Shown piece after piece: positions 1 to 13,600 of a stretch of DNA of 64,000 nt. This stretch comes from Prochilodus magdalenae (Eukaryota > Chordata > Actinopteri > Characiformes > Prochilodontidae), in NCBI GenBank assembly GCA_024036415.1, contig JAMWET010001365.1, positions 249,501-313,500 of the forward strand, given 5' to 3'. Made by a program: the position numbers and the translations under genes. The notes under the pieces are model-generated. The model had not been told where the DNA came from. It was given only the letters and a program-made list of their open reading frames with translations, and ran no database searches. The first letter of the stretch is position 1. Each line of letters begins with the position of its first letter.

Positions 1-1024
1 TGAAAAACGGATTTGGAACAGTTCAAAGCGCTTTCTGTTCCTAAGCTATTTTGAAAAGTAGTTATATAAAGAGAGGGATCATTCCTGATGTTGATTTCTT
101 CTCTGTGGAGTAGTGGTGTAATAATTTGTTTGTTTTCTAAATGCTTCATTTATAATTCCTCCCACTATGGCTCCAGGGACAGGCCCAATCTACTGAATGG
201 TGTGTATCGGTCAAAAAAAAAAAGATTGCTCAGTGCTACGACATTACCAAACAAAGTCTATCTAACTTTTAAACAAACAGATGTGAAATTTCGCTTCAGA
301 CTTCAGCCCCAGAATAAGTCACAATAGTAACGTAGCTCGAGACATTTACAAACCACTGAGGAGGCACTGCTGATTGTAAGTACTCTATAGTAGTGAGGTT
401 TAAACTCTACCATTCAAAGATGGTTTGCTCAAAGACCTTTTAGCATGAGCTTTTAGCATGATATTATAGAGCGGATGATAAAGAAAGAAGCAGGAGATGT
501 TCTAGAGAGCCAAACAAAGCTCCTAAAAATACACTGCATATAAGCTATGCTGAAGTTAACTGAGTGCCGTGGCACCCTTTACCTTTTGCAAAGCAGGAGA
601 GAAGGCACTGCAGTGACATACTGTGGAAATTGTATGGAAATGTATCCTGCGACTTCCAGGTTAAAAGCTGCTGTGTGGCTAGGCAGTTTTAATCAGCTAA
701 TAATTCCCCTGTTGTTTCTGACTGCAACATAATTAATCAGCATTTTCCTTAATAAAAGTTACAGCAATTATTAGGGAAAATCTTTCAGTTTATTATATTA
801 GATCAGGGCTTTTACATTATTATGAGAATCCTTGAAGGTGCTTGAATCTCTGAATTGAGTCACTGATTAAAATCGAATCGGTATGTAGTATATTGAACTG
901 AACCGAACAATTATTTGAATCTGAATGAAAGTGAATCAAAGCCAGTGAATCTCTTTCAGCTCCAAAGAAACCATTTCCCATGATGGTTGATGTGGTAGGA
1001 AAAACGTTCCTGTTTCTGTTTCAG
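1..1024 (+). other. Intron of gene 1 (upstream boundary not visible)
   Basis: This stretch precedes the 1025 exon and ends in a good acceptor (tttctgtttcag). I looked for C8, TIL or VWD exons in it and found none. The short open frames at 88-327 and 547-732 have no mucin cysteine spacing and no flanking splice signals, so I treat the whole stretch as intronic. Confidence 0.6.
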
Positions 1025-4000
1025 ATGTCACATGTCCTCAAGGAATGATTTTTGATGAGTGTCGCAGCACTCCAGATGATGTCTGTCAGGGCGGGTAAGA
1101 CATCATCCTTTAGATCTATCTGTCTGTCCGTCTATATGTTTCTCTGTGCATATTTCTGAGCATTTTTCTATTGATTTATATCTGAATATCTAGCTTCCTG
1201 TTTTTTTTACACCTTTTCCACACAGGATTCGTGTTCCAGGGAAATTCACCACTGATAATATGAGGTCTGGCTGCTTCTGTCCAGACAACAAGAGCCTTGC
1301 ACAGTCACACAAGACATTCTGTGTATCTGAATGCACCAGTGAGTGGCAGCCTTTTCCCACAATGCTTATAGTGTCAGCAAGCAGCAAGTGTGGAAGATCT
1401 TGTGGGGTTTAGAAGACTAGTCATATAGTATATAGAATAGTAATATTAGTATAGAATAGTAATATAGTAGTAATAGTAATAGTAATATTAGGCCAGAATG
1501 TAGCCACTGAAGGTAGGAAATGTGAACACAAAGGTCTTAATCAGCTTATTGGCGGTAAATCCTGATATTAAGCTGATCTTGAGTCTATACTGATTTAACA
1601 TTAGAAACATGATTAAACGTTTGAAACACTGAGATACTGAGCTCCTCTAATGATATGAGCATGCTAGGTAGAATCATTGCTGGGTAAAACAAATTGCTGG
1701 AACACTGACGTTTTATTTTATGTTCATATGTGGTTATTTATATGGTTATTTCTAAATCTTGACAAATGGTGGATTGTATTAATTTATTAGCACTAAGCCA
1801 GTACTAATGTCAGTGCTAAACTACTAATCAGTAGGTTGCAGTATGCAACCTCACCACTAGAGGCTTACACACTGCTAATTTAAAAGCATTTAAATCTGAT
1901 ATTCTGCATCTTTATGGTCATTGAGTGTACACTCCATGGAAAAACAATGGACCTAAAATGGAAAAACATTAAACTTTTATTATTCTTAACAACAAATCGT
2001 TAAACAACCAAAAAGAGATTTGGTATGTGTTAAACTTGCAGACAATCTTTTACATAAAGAAGAGTCAATATTGTTCCACTCTGCACTCATTTGCAAAGAC
2101 AAAATATTCTCTGTAGGGTTTAAATCTGGACAGTATGAACCAATGTACTTTGGGCTTGGCCCATTTTTCCCCCTGGGAGTGTACATGTTGCGAATTGCCA
2201 CAGATTAGGTCTTTAGTGGTAGAGGTTTTTAGCCAGTCCACCAATACCATGTGTTTTAAATTTTCAGCAGGTGGAGGGCAGCATAGCTCTTTTAAAAAGC
2301 ACTTCAGTGTTTCCTGTTACAGCTATGTAGTTAAACATGTTTCAAAACAGGCATTTCCTGTGTCTAATTACAAACAAACATCTGCTTTGTTTCCCTGGAA
2401 GATTGCAAAGGCCCACTGGGAGAGCCCATGCCGGTAAGATTATACTTTTATGTAATACTAAATTAAGGCATGACCTACACACCCACTAATTATAGGATTA
2501 GGGTCTGAGAGTATTCCTCCCGTTAAAATTATTTTTACCCAGTTTCCTCACTTTATAAGAGAAATACAGCATTTATCTAAACGTGTAATGACCCTGTCGG
2601 TCCTACATGCATGCAGTAAGGATGTGGTGGTGAAAGTGATGTTAACTTCTTATCATAACACGTCTATAATTGTTCTCATTGTTGTGTTGTCTGTTTATAA
2701 GGCTGGAGCAGTGTGGGAGTCAAACTGCCATGTATGCACATGTAACAACCAGACCCTGACAGAGGACTGCTCACCGATAGTTCCTGCTTCAACCCCAATA
2801 TGTAGTGCAGATTCCATGCTTGTCTCAGGATGCTGCGGCAGCCAGACATGCGGTAACGTATCCTTAACTGCTGTTCAGCACTTCAAGTTCTTCTAATACT
2901 AAACATGATTCTTTTTAAGTGGTGATGGTCTTTCTCTTACGTGCCTGCATGCTGTCATATTTACAATGTCACTTTTGATCTGTACTGTGTGTTTCCACTG
3001 CAATTATTGTAAAAATGAAAAATCCACCGCAGGCTTTAGTATGCTGCTGATGATGTGGAGAGATTTTCATTATTATGACACATTCTAACTTAGGGCTGCG
3101 TGGTGAACAGTATTTTTTATCATTATCATGATATGTGTGTCTGCAATAAATACTAGCCTGGTGGAAAGTAGCATTAGAACTGCTTCCCTGTGCTAGGCCT
3201 GAATACTAACCTCTAAGGTAGAGAGCAAGAAACTTAACCATTTAGCTAAATGGCCAGTTACAGGTCAAAAACAACACTTTCTGGAACCACTAGCCTGTAA
3301 AATGCTGAAATCATGGTGCCTATTTGAATCCTATAAATGAAGTGGGTAAAATAAATAGATTAATGCAATGTTTCCACTAAATGAATCCACTTAAATGTGC
3401 AGGGTGAGGTACCTCATGTACCAGCGTTGTGAAACACTAGATTAATTTATGCTGAAATGCATTAACAGCTACTGTTACAAAAACACACTTATTTATTTAT
3501 TTATTTATTTATTTGTTTGTTTGTTGCCTGCATTAAAAGTGATATTATATGTGAATGTATAATCCTGACTGCAGCACCCCATGGAAGTCACTCATGTTTC
3601 ACAGACGGGTAATTACCACAAGGGAGCGCCATTAGCAGTTGAATAGCTGTGAATGCTTCATGAGCCTTACGATTATTTACCACATCATGTAGCCCTATAG
3701 TAAACACAGGAGCCTTAGTCTTGTTGACTTATTCTTTATGGCTACCTATAGAGGACAAATAAGACATGTATCAGAACTTTTATGGATAAATATACTTATT
3801 CTGTAATTTCTAGTGAGACTTTTGGAGCATTTAAACCTGGATAAGCAGTAAGAAAGCAGCTTTAGTCTCCAGCTGCAGTATAAGCACTCCTTTCTTGAAT
3901 CACCATTGGTAAAGCAATTTTAAGATTTACTAATTCTCATCACAGATGTAATTGGTGTGATTGTTGATTGTTAAGCTATTGTTCGTGAGCAGGATGCGTT

Positions 4001-7000
4001 TACACTACATGTTAAGATTGTATGTTTCTCCTTCTTATAGTTGAGAGGACTTGTGAGCACCATGGACAGAAATACAAGGTAAAGGAAATACTTTACATAG
4101 TAGATTACAGTATTCTTTCTCTGTGACTTTTCTTTTTATCAGCGCTGCAGCTTCATTTAAGTCTCTTTTCACATACAAAAGTCCAGTAGTGGTGGTAATG
4201 AATGATTAAACTGTTCTCCATGGGGTGTTATTGTTCTTCAGCTAAGAAAATAGGGTTTGCAAATCAATAACATGTAATACATTCCATTGCTGTCCATTGA
4301 AAAACATGTATCTCCATTTTTGTCAATTTGTACTTGCATGTAATACATGGATCATGCAACATTGAGCACAGCAGCTTTCTTTTAGTTTCTTTCAGTATTT
4401 TTCAATTTCTTTCATTAAAATAAACTTGTAAAGTTGCCGTTTTGGACAACTATGATAGGCATATTGTGTTGCAGCATATACACACACATAATTTGCACAG
4501 CTTTGTGTCGCATACCTGCGTGCACTTACAAGAAACAGTTTAAACAGTGTTATTCTGATGGTAAACATTCATATCTAGCTCCTGAGTCTGCTACCAGTGT
4601 TTAAGGAGGTCTCTTAACAACACATTTTGTCAGAATCTAGTGCAAAATGTACACCTGGCATTTAAATAATTACATTTCCACATGTTCCCCCTTAGCTCAA
4701 ATGTAGTGGATCTTGTATATTGTGTAAAGTTTGTTTCTTTGATTTTGCATTGGAAATGTTGGTAAATGTTAAGCTTTTATTAAATGTTAAGCTATTATTA
4801 CACAATCACGATGACAATTATTTCAGGCTGACTGCAGTGCCTTTCATACCTTTCATTTTTACCCCTTATAATTGTAGATGTATGTTACAATGCTGTGGAC
4901 TGGGTGCATCTGTATTCTTCTTCTTAATTTGTTCTGTGACTCAGGTGGGGGACACATGGAGAGATCGCTCACAGCCCTGTGTGTCATTTACCTGCACAAG
5001 TTCAGGCACTGAAATAGAGAGGAGTGTATGTCCTGAACAGAACTGTCCTGAGGTAATCTCCACAACAGCCCACTAATTCACGCTCAGTGCAGTCACATGA
5101 TTTCTGTGAGGTGGATTTAAGTTTCGGCTTCACTGACTCTTTTCTTCTTGTCTAGGAATTACGGGTGTGGGATAAGCATCATTGCTGCTTCTCATGTATG
5201 TGCCTTATTTGCTATATGTTCATTTAGATGGAGTATTTAATGAAGCTTCCTGTGTATAAATTGTTTCTGAATGCCCCCCTCCATACCCCCAAGTTTAAAA
5301 TATGGGTGTCTGAGTATGTTAGAATGTGAGGGATGGGCACATGTTTTAAAATACATCTTACAATATACATTCACATTCATATACATATACAAGTACATTC
5401 ATAAAATTATTAAAAATAGCAAAATATCTCTGTTCAATTGTGGTGCATATGTTTCGAGGCCATTATTTGCATTTTGCTTATATTTAATTTGTTTAAATTG
5501 CCTGGAAAAATTGACTGGAATCCTGATTACTGCCATAGTTGCAATGACAGATATTATACAGAAGATTTTTCTGTGATGCTCACTGTAACCTGTATACCAT
5601 CCTAGGCAACATAACCTGTGCAGTCAGAATGTCCAAGATGACCATTGCTGTGAAAGGCTGCACCAAGGAGATGGAGTTACCCAACTGTGGAGGGTACTGC
5701 GCGTCAAACTCCATGTAAGATTCAATCTCTATCTAAAGCCATTCAATATGGGACGTGCAATGAAATATGTGGTATGGACCCAAAATGTACTTTAGTAAAA
5801 GTCAAAAAGAATCTAACATGCTCAAATATGTAGGCACAAAAAGGAAATGCTGTACCAAGGCTGAGCATGTTTTCCAATTGGGGCACGATACTAGAACAGA
5901 ATTAAAACCATAACCTAACCTGTATAACACATGAATGATTGCTTTACTCCTCTAACTGGGAAATGAATGACATTTGTGAGTCAGACGGGAGCTTACTAAT
6001 TGACTTACTAGCATTTAGAGGGCTGACCTGTGGTTAACCAGCAGGCGACTCACAATGCCACATGACCCTGGTAAACCAATCAAATGCAAGGCATGTCTTT
6101 TGACATTGATGTATACCAATGGCACACATACTATTGTATGTGGGTTAAGGTTTTAAACAGTCCATCCTGAAAAGAGGACTAATAGGCGTCCGTCCAGGTA
6201 TTACACCGGATGTAAGACTGGAAGTTGAAAACACTAACTGTCGTGTACTAAGTACTCAACAAAAATAAACGGGTTTGTGGTAAAAGAAATGACCGCAATA
6301 ACCTCAGCAGGCTAATTTTGTGTGCTTTTATTTTCCACTCAAACAACACAGTTATCACCCTTGTTGCCCGACCACCGTCTCCCGCTTTCCCTTGCCGGAA
6401 CACAGGGTTTTTCCAACAGCACCCCCTACTGAGCGTCTAATACAAACTTGTGGAGGAAACACGCTTAACTGCAATACACCACACTAACTGTCCAGCATAA
6501 AATTGGACGTAGGGCCACCCTACCCCCAACTTTAAAAAAATGCAACTTATATGAGCTACATCTCCTTGTTGGTTGACAGTTCATTATAATCTGAATGATG
6601 TAAGTTTGTGAGCATAGCTAGCAGTTTGTGTTAAAGAGAGTTAGAAAGAAGCTAATGCCCACAAACATTAGCTTCATATAGTTGCTGGTTGATGTGATAA
6701 ACTAATATTTTACAACATAATGCAAATGTGACACACTGTACATTATTCTGAAGTGTACATGGAGACTATAATATCTCCATGTCAATAGATAATAAGGTGA
6801 TTTAATTAGGTCCAACATCCTGTCCTATACATTTTGTGTCAATTACATGACGATTAAACAAAAAAACAATGTCCCAGTAAGTAAATGGTAAAACTAATTT
6901 CAGGGCTTTAAGATTTAGATGTATACATATCATGTTATTAGGCTTCTTAGATGAATACTGTTATTCAGTGGTGGTAGAGTGTTTGGTATTGCTGTTTTCT

Positions 7001-7168
7001 TGTAGGATTGTAGGGTTCAAAGAAGTTCTGCAGCTGGAGAAGGAGCGTCGTTGCTGCCGGGAGAAAGACTATGAGACTAGACAAATTTCTCTGACCTGCA
7101 AAGACGCCTCACCAATCCAGTACACCTACCACCACATCACCAGCTGTGAGTGCCAGCCTGATGCCTGA
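1025..7168 (+). CDS. Gel-forming mucin, C-terminal end (gene 1, 5' part outside window)
   Basis: Nine exons join in one frame (274 codons with stop): 1025-1094, 1226-1338, 2402-2433, 2702-2852, 4041-4078, 4945-5052, 5156-5195, 5606-5714 and 7006-7168. All have AG acceptors and GT donors, and intron phases match at every junction. In order they encode a TIL-like Cys-rich piece (CFCPDNKSL), a VWC module (WESNCHVCTC, then GCCGSQTC), a second VWC-like module (DTWRDRSQPC, HHCCFSC) and a cystine knot ending CECQPDA and TGA. This is the standard tail of secreted MUC2/MUC5/VWF-type proteins, where the knot dimerises chains by disulfides. The large D and PTS portions must lie left of base 1. Whether it is a muc2 or muc5 orthologue cannot be told from the tail. 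Confidence 0.88.
2702..5195 (+). CDS. VWC-like modules of gene 1
   Basis: The 2702-2852 exon has the VWC spacing CHVCTC...CGSQTC with a CC pair. The exons 4041-4078, 4945-5052 and 5156-5195 add a second module (CEHHGQKYKVGDTWRD, SFTCTSSG, HHCCFSC). VWC modules lie between the D4 region and the cystine knot in vertebrate secreted mucins. Introns in this block are AT-rich. They carry no gene, apart from an (ATTT)n run near 3489-3520. Confidence 0.8.
5606..7168 (+). CDS. C-terminal cystine knot (CTCK) of gene 1
   Basis: Two exons (5606-5714 and 7006-7168, 1.3 kb intron between) encode about 90 residues with cystine-knot landmarks: CNITC at the start, the NCGGYC ring motif, a CC pair (RRCCREKDY) and the terminal CEC. 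In MUC2, MUC5 and VWF this domain forms tail-to-tail disulfide dimers in the ER. The stop codon is at 7166-7168. Confidence 0.88.
5715..7005 (+). other. Last intron of gene 1, with a compositionally odd insert
   Basis: Most of the intron is AT-rich. About 6040-6540 is more GC-rich and contains runs such as gcccgaccaccgtctcccgc and caccctacccccaac. That looks like an old transposon insertion, but I found no coding similarity and no clear terminal repeats. Confidence 0.4.
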
Positions 7169-7557
7169 AATCCCATCAGCTTTCTCATTTGCATTACAAT
7201 GAAGGAAAACAGGATCTGGGTTCACAGGAATGTTGCATTTGTGTGATTTGTTTTTATCATTGGTGATTTAGCTGTAACCGTGATTGATGTTTTGAGCTCA
7301 TCTATTTTGATTTCTGGTGTTTTCTGTTTTCCAATGCTGCCACAAGGACTTCCTGTGTGGTCCCTGCTTTGTCTTTTGAAGTTTCAGTTGTGATATTTAA
7401 TGTATGCCATTCTGTCAAAACCACAGTGAAGAAAGAGAAACAAAGTGTATCTCAGGTTCTAGAGTTCAGGTTTAGTGTTCATGTGTTCTGTTATTGACCT
7501 GCTATCTTTTTGGTATGTTTTCAGATGATGTAATCATATAATAATAATAATAATAAT

Positions 7558-7563
7558 AATAAA
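7558..7563 (+). promoter_or_regulatory. Candidate polyadenylation signal of gene 1
   Basis: An AATAAA hexamer ends a (TAA)n run about 390 bases after the stop codon. It would give a 3' UTR of about 0.4 kb. It is the first clear canonical signal downstream, but because it sits in a TAA microsatellite it could be chance. Confidence 0.5.
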
Positions 7564-7579
7564 GCATGAATTGGTGAAG

Positions 7580-8880
7580 CATAATTATGTTTTTCCCCGT
7601 TTCATCATCCTACAAATATGACTGTCAAAGTTTTATAACGAATTTATAATATGTAACATATTGTCTGTTATGAGATTGGATCAGCTCTATGTACAAAAGC
7701 TCCCAGCACTTTGAACTTTGAACCAATACTTAACACTATAATTAGTCAAATAGTCTTAATCATGTATTCATTACATATTGCATATTCAAAAAAGATATAT
7801 ATCAAATACCCTAAATACCTTTACTTCCATGTTGTTGTAGTCCAAAGAAAAACATGTATCTTCATTTTTAATGATTTATATTTTTCTGCTTCATTTGAAT
7901 ACAGCAGTTGTTCATAGTGTTAATATAATCATGGGGAAACAGAAATGCTTGGGATAAAATCTTATCACATTGAAATTCTATAAAAAGAATAAGGTGCATG
8001 ATGATGATATATAATGAAAACCCGAAGTCTGAGACCGCTAGTGAAAATGCTTCTATTTTGTATTAGAAGCATTCTTTTCTAAATTTAGACACATTTGAAG
8101 TAGAATCTACCTGGAATAGCTAACTACATATGTGAGGTGTTGATAGGCAGTGCCAAACGGTTTGTTGTCACATGTCACACGGTCGCTCTAGGTGCTTAGT
8201 TTGATTTGTTGGGAATGATGTGTGCTGATGCATTTACACAGTATTAAACTGTTTGATGAGGTGCTTGATTCATCACAGTGTTTGTTTAAAAGATGCCTGA
8301 GGTGTTTCCGCTTGAATCACAACGCCGCTTTCATATGTAGTGTATGATTGTTTACAGAGTGGGAGATCTCTGTAGCACTGTAGTCTTCTTTACATTTATC
8401 CATTTGTAAAAGGATGTTTTTGACACTACCAATATCTGGGATGCCCAAGTGGTAGGCTTTTCTGTTCAGAGAGATATTATAATGGCTGGTGATTAGTCCT
8501 ATTGTAGAAGGCCCAATAATAATAATAATAAATGACAATAGCTAATCATTCATTTCTGTTGCACAAAAATACATCATTTCAGGGCCTTAAGGTATCCTGG
8601 GAACTACTGGCACCACAAAGCTGTAGCTGTGCCTTTTCAATTAGCCATTAATTCAGTAGTAGTTTAAAAGGTTAGTAGTATTGGCTTAATTGAAACACAT
8701 AATTTAGTGAAAAGTGAAATTTAACGCAATATAAAATGATAATTTCTAATAAGACGTCCATAAAACTAAAATATATCAGGTCAGTATGTATATATGAATT
8801 ATGAATTGATTCTACTCTACCATTTGAAACTAAGCGGTAAAGTAGGACAGCAGTAAAGGTCCAAAAGTATCCCAAGACAT
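7580..8880. other. Intergenic 3' flank of gene 1
   Basis: AT-rich non-coding sequence. I see no gene, no transposase fragment and no RNA gene. A short (ATA)n run near 8516-8532 is the only repeat. Confidence 0.5.
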
Positions 8881-9240
8881 GGAATCCATGGCTCCATGGG
8901 GTCTACGCCACACCTACCATCAGCCCCTAATTACTTTTACTGTGACTCATGAGACCCACCCCAGCATGTTACCAGTCATCTAAAGTCCAGTACGCAACCT
9001 CATTAGGCCAGGTGAGGAGGTGTGTCCAGTGTCGTGGTGTTAACTGAGGCACTCTAGTGGTTCTTCTGCTTGCATATCCCATGGAAGCTAAAGGACACTG
9101 CACTAACTGGCAGAACATGTGAAAGAGGCCTTCTACATTGAACATGTGATGTCTGTTGAAATGGATGTTTGCTGCCATGCCCTACTGCACACGATCAACG
9201 GCCCACTTTGGTTGGTAATCCTATTTGTAGGCCCAGACTG
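8881..9240 (-). repeat. Interspersed repeat, partly copied at 37.0 kb
   Basis: The segment around 9060-9180 matches the reverse complement of 37015-37140 with substitutions. Shared words include ctgcttgcatatcccatg and gacactgcact. It lies next to the mosaic repeat at 9960-10830, and the 37 kb copy also lies beside that repeat, so both are probably parts of one long element. No coding capacity is seen. Confidence 0.55.
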
Positions 9241-9959
9241 AGTGACTAGCTAAGACAGTGAAGCAGGATTAATACTTAGAAGAATGTTTTACTTATATAT
9301 ATCTATATGTCTTTGTCATATTGAATTACCACTTGCTAATAAGTCAAAAAGGACATTTATTTTTAAGGAGTGGTTGTGTGGGTGTGTCATTCAGAGGCTG
9401 TGTACGTGTGGCATTCATGGGCTAAAATAACAGTGAGGCATCAGTCGTGTCTTTTTTCTTTCACACACTGATGTGCGAGCTAGCCTCTTTTCAGTTGCTT
9501 TTCTTTGTATATTGCTTAGATTAATTTCGACATACATCAGCTAAAAATATGTACACTTGAATGTGGTTGACTCCACAGAAAGCTAAGCAGTGTTTGGTTA
9601 AATGTGGACCTTGTGCTTAATCCATATTTTTAATGTTCTGTGGGGATATTGAGCTTCACACAACGTGGCATGCAATTAGCAACAGAAAGCTATGCTAACT
9701 AGACAGTACAGGAAAGTTGATGGTCGTTTATTGTATATTGTCCAAACTGTGTACCCTGTAATTTCATGTGTAATGTAATATTAACTAATGTAATATTAGT
9801 TTAATCAGCATTTAGATCTGCAGGGCAATTGCCACTGGTCTAATGCTGTCTGGTCTCGGTTTGCGAAAACTCTTGTGCAGAATAAACCAATGCAGATTCC
9901 ATCGAGGTCCTGTCTAATTTCAACACAATGCAGAGTGGATCTGCGAAAGAGCTCGGGTT
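9241..9959. other. Intergenic, no recognisable feature
   Basis: AT-rich sequence between two repeat segments. I see no long open frame, tandem repeat or transposase similarity. Confidence 0.4.
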
Positions 9960-10540
9960 ACACCTGCACCAGACCAGCATAAACTAGCCTAGGCCTGCAT
10001 CAAATTCATAGCTTTATTAGGATCTTGGCAAGGTTCGCATGCATGTGAAAATGTTGACTGTTGTACTGAACTGTATCGTGGCACTAGGAAGCCAGGCCTA
10101 GGCAAGTTGTCTCAGATAAGGATTCACATTTACTTTAAAGGGTCTAGATAATTTTGGACATGTAGTATATCCTGTAACTGTGTCTGCAGAGATAGAAATG
10201 TTTTTATCTGAACCATCAGTTCGTGTGAAACAACATGACTGTACCCAAAGCAAATAGGCAACTAAAACAGCCCAGAAAGTTGTTTAGTTTACATTACTTA
10301 TCAGAATGTAAACAGACAAATATGCTTAAACTAAGACATGGATTCTTAGGAAGTACATGTATTTCATGGCATGTGGTTTTGTGCTGTGTTTTGACCAACC
10401 ACACAGGAGTTTGCTTTGGGTGCAGTTCTTTTGTTTTGTGTAAATGAAATGATCAGATAACTGGTTTAGATAACACATTATTCCCGCGGCCGACACACTT
10501 AAAAAGAACACTACATATCCAAAAGTATCTAAAGCCTAAC
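9960..10540 (-). repeat. Mosaic repeat R2, inverted copy
   Basis: Read on the minus strand, this segment follows 22010-22600 and 36385-36925 with many scattered substitutions. Shared anchors include cttaggaagt next to gacatggatt, taaactagcctag and ggatcttggcaaggtt. It is a non-coding dispersed repeat with three copies in the window. I infer it is the interior of a long non-autonomous DNA element, because in the 19.6-23.7 kb copy it lies between inverted arms. Confidence 0.65.
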
Positions 10541-10830
10541 AAGTGAATGTGGACCCTTATCTTAGAAAGGGGTTTCCCCTCATACACAGGTTGTCTAATC
10601 CTCATGGAGAAACCCACCAACACAGTGAGCACCTGAATGCATTGGACAACTGCACATGAATATAAGGTGTTCATGCCCAATGCACTTTGTCAGAAAGAGA
10701 GGTATAAAACCCCCTCAGCTGCACCTAAAGTAGCAGAACTGTGTTCTTTGGATTGACAGAGCTCCATTCCTTAGCTCTGGGATGAGCTGTAATTGTGATC
10801 AAAAACCAATTAACATGAGTAACTGACCTC
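10541..10830. repeat. Repeat continuing from R2
   Basis: It carries the phrase aagtgaatgtggaccctt, also found at 22399-22416, then a TATA-like ggtataaaac and ctgtgttctttggattgac. I recall similar text from dispersed repeats of many fish genomes, but cannot name the family from sequence alone. No open frame of note. Confidence 0.45.
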
Positions 10831-11460
10831 ACTATTACTCCTAAATGCAATCAAATTCTCTTAGCAAATATCAAGTGTGAAGCCCAAGAAGAATACAAAC
10901 TGTTACTGCAACAAGGGAGAGGACAAAATCTCCATTATTACCTTTACAGGAAATAAATCTTTCGGATGAGCAGGTGTCAGGTGAAAACTTGTGTGTATGG
11001 ACTTAAAGTGTATGTCCTCAGTCAGAAATTACCAAGCACAGCTCAGGCTGATCTCAGGGTCAGACCTAGGACCAGTATCATATAGGGTATAGAGTGACTG
11101 ACTGGCCATTTATTGCACTGCAAAAGCTTTATTTAATCAGAACAGTCAATATGCTTACATTTACCTACCAAAAGTCATGGGATAGCGTCATGTAAATTGA
11201 TTATGAAGTGGTGTTTTCACAGGGAACAGCTTGGTAATGCTCACACCTGCATAAGTTACAATGGGTCATCATGTGAGTCAGGTTAAACACTGGCTGGGGG
11301 ACTCATGGCACAGATGTGTAGGCATTTAATATTCCCTACCACATGTGTGTACCAGGAATACACCTTAAAAAAGCATTACCACCCACAGTTAAATATTCCA
11401 CAGGTAAGTAAGATTCCATAATATTGTCATGCTTCCGGGTTTCCTCTCTGCCTCTGACCT
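10831..11460. other. Intergenic, weakly repetitive
   Basis: The part near 11345-11400 (accaggaatacacctt...accacccacagt) resembles 36933-36970, so the long mosaic repeat may extend to here. Otherwise there is no recognisable feature. Confidence 0.35.
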
Positions 11461-13600
11461 TCCTGATTCAAGCTTTTTTGTTACAGTGCTCATTGTTCTT
11501 TTCTAACTCACCTGCCAGTTCTGATAAATCACGTATCTCCTTTGTTATACCTGGGCTAACTAGCAAAGCTTTGGTTTGGGCTACTGCTAATGAACAAGGC
11601 ACATGTGAACGATGGTGAGTAGTTCCATGCCGTGTATGGTGAAAGTTAGGGCATTCCATTCAAAGGCATTCAAATTCTTCATTCTTGATTCCTATGAGTA
11701 TGCTGTTGTTTTGGGACTGATGATTAAAGATTCATGACCCTCTTATTTCCTGGTGAGAGCAGGAGATCACATCCTGGTCTCCTTTTTGTCATCACACTTG
11801 TTTGCTATCACCAATTGTCTGTTAGCTTCACTTCTATTGAGAATCCAGAGGTTTAGACTCCTCTATGTATTCCACATTAATATTCTGATTTAGCCAAAGT
11901 GTTTAAAAAAGCCAATGCTAAGTTACCGCGACATAGAGAAGATGATTGAGCCATTGACCTGACTGATAACCAGACACCCCCCAAATCTTGTGTATACATA
12001 CAGGAAGCTCTGTCTCAGGATTACATCAGTCTTAGACCTTGTATTGATTATGGTAGCTTGAATTTTATAACCAAACCTTATTAATGTCCATTGCTATTGG
12101 TCCCGGTTGCACATGAACAACATAGAGTCACCCCCATCTTTACCAGATTAGATCTTCATAGTACCTATGACCTTGTCGAAGTTAGAGAAGGAAACGAATT
12201 CAGCATTCCTAACCACCAGGGGGCACTATGAATTTTTGGGATTGTTCCCAAACGTTCAGGATACGTAATGCTCCTTCTGTTTTCAATCTTGAATTAATAT
12301 TGTCTTCCGGGATATACTTCACTTGTCTCCTAGAGAGCCATGTCTTTGTTAAAGGAGAGAAATGTGAGTTTGACTGAGTTTCGCTTCCATTCATGACCTT
12401 TAGAGTTTTTGCAAAAAAAAAAAAAAATTCCAGACCCTACCAAACCATTCGTAGTAGAGGTTGATGTCTCCAATGTGGGGTTGGTGCTGTTTTTTTGCAG
12501 CAGAGTGGTGAACACAAAAGGCTGCATCCAGTCACTTATTTCTCACACAAATTGTCTTCAGCTGAGTGGAATTATTGAATTAGGAAAAAAAGAGTGATGC
12601 TACTGGCTAGAAAGAGCTTAATATCCGTTCCTCATTTTAAGCAACCAGAAAAATTCTGAATATCCCTTTTTTTGCAAAATTTTCATCAGGTTCGTTGGTC
12701 TATGTTTTTCTCTTATGTTTCAATTTTAAAACAACGTATCGCCCAGGGATTTGTAACACCAAAGCTGATGTTTTATCCTGAATCTTTGAAGTAGAACAAA
12801 ATGATCTTGCTGAACCCAAACACATTCTTGATCAGAGGTTGATTTTGGCTCCCATTAGGTGGGAGAGTGAGGTAAGCAGGTAAATTAGCAGGTAAATTCT
12901 GTAGAACATACCCCAGAGTCACATCCTCCTGATAAGTTGGACTAGGACTCTCCAACGTCTCTCCAGGAAGTATTGGTGGAAGGAAAACGAATGCCCTTAT
13001 CTATTCTATCTTGCCCCTGGTCTCACCTTACTGTTGACTTCATCGCTGATCTTCCAAATTCCAAATTCCTCTCTATTATTGATCGGTTTTCCCATGAGGT
13101 TTGTTTCATTCCTTTCTGACATTCACAAACCATGTTCCAAACTGCTGAATGTTTGGTTAGTCATGTCTTCAGTTTCTTTGGTATCCTTTTGGATGTAGTG
13201 TCTGATACAGGTACCCAGTTTATCTTCTAGGTTTGGACAACTTTCATGAAAAGGCTGGGTATTTCTGTCTGCCTCACCCCAGGATACCATCCTCAAAACA
13301 ATGGACATTGCGAAAAAATGAATCAAGAGCTTGGGAAGTTCCTTACAATTTATTGTCATTAAATGACTAGTCAGTTTATTTACCCTGTGCAGAAATGGCT
13401 CAAAATTCCCTGACCAATTCTGTCACATCCATCACCCCTTTTTAGTGTGTGCTTGGTTACCAACCCCTTTTAATGCCTTGGTCATTTCAGCCATCAGATG
13501 TACCCTCTGTGGAGGACTAGATGTGATGGAGTGAGGATGTATGGGAGGCAACACATTAAATCCGTGTTTTGAAGCAACAAGCGCTTTGCTAATAGATGCA
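11424..13600 (+). pseudogene. Decayed Ty3/Gypsy retrotransposon (Gypsy-1)
   Basis: Fragments of a Gypsy polyprotein follow each other in the expected order on the + strand, broken by stops and frameshifts. They are: a gag piece at 11468-11600 (DKSRISFVIPGL, ALVWATA); reverse transcriptase at about 11890-12250 (CIDYGSLNF, RLDLHSTYDLV); RNase H at 12430-12600 ([14 protein letters not shown]); and integrase at about 12990-13480 (HLTVDFIADLP, PGYHPQNNGHCEKMNQEL). No flanking LTRs are evident. The element is ancient and cannot encode a working enzyme. Gypsy elements copy themselves through an RNA intermediate. Confidence 0.82.

Noticed and set aside
88..732. Two small open frames (79 and 61 codons) that might be upstream exons of gene 1
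   Set aside because: No mucin-like cysteine spacing and no matching splice sites. They fall in the intron before the 1025 exon.
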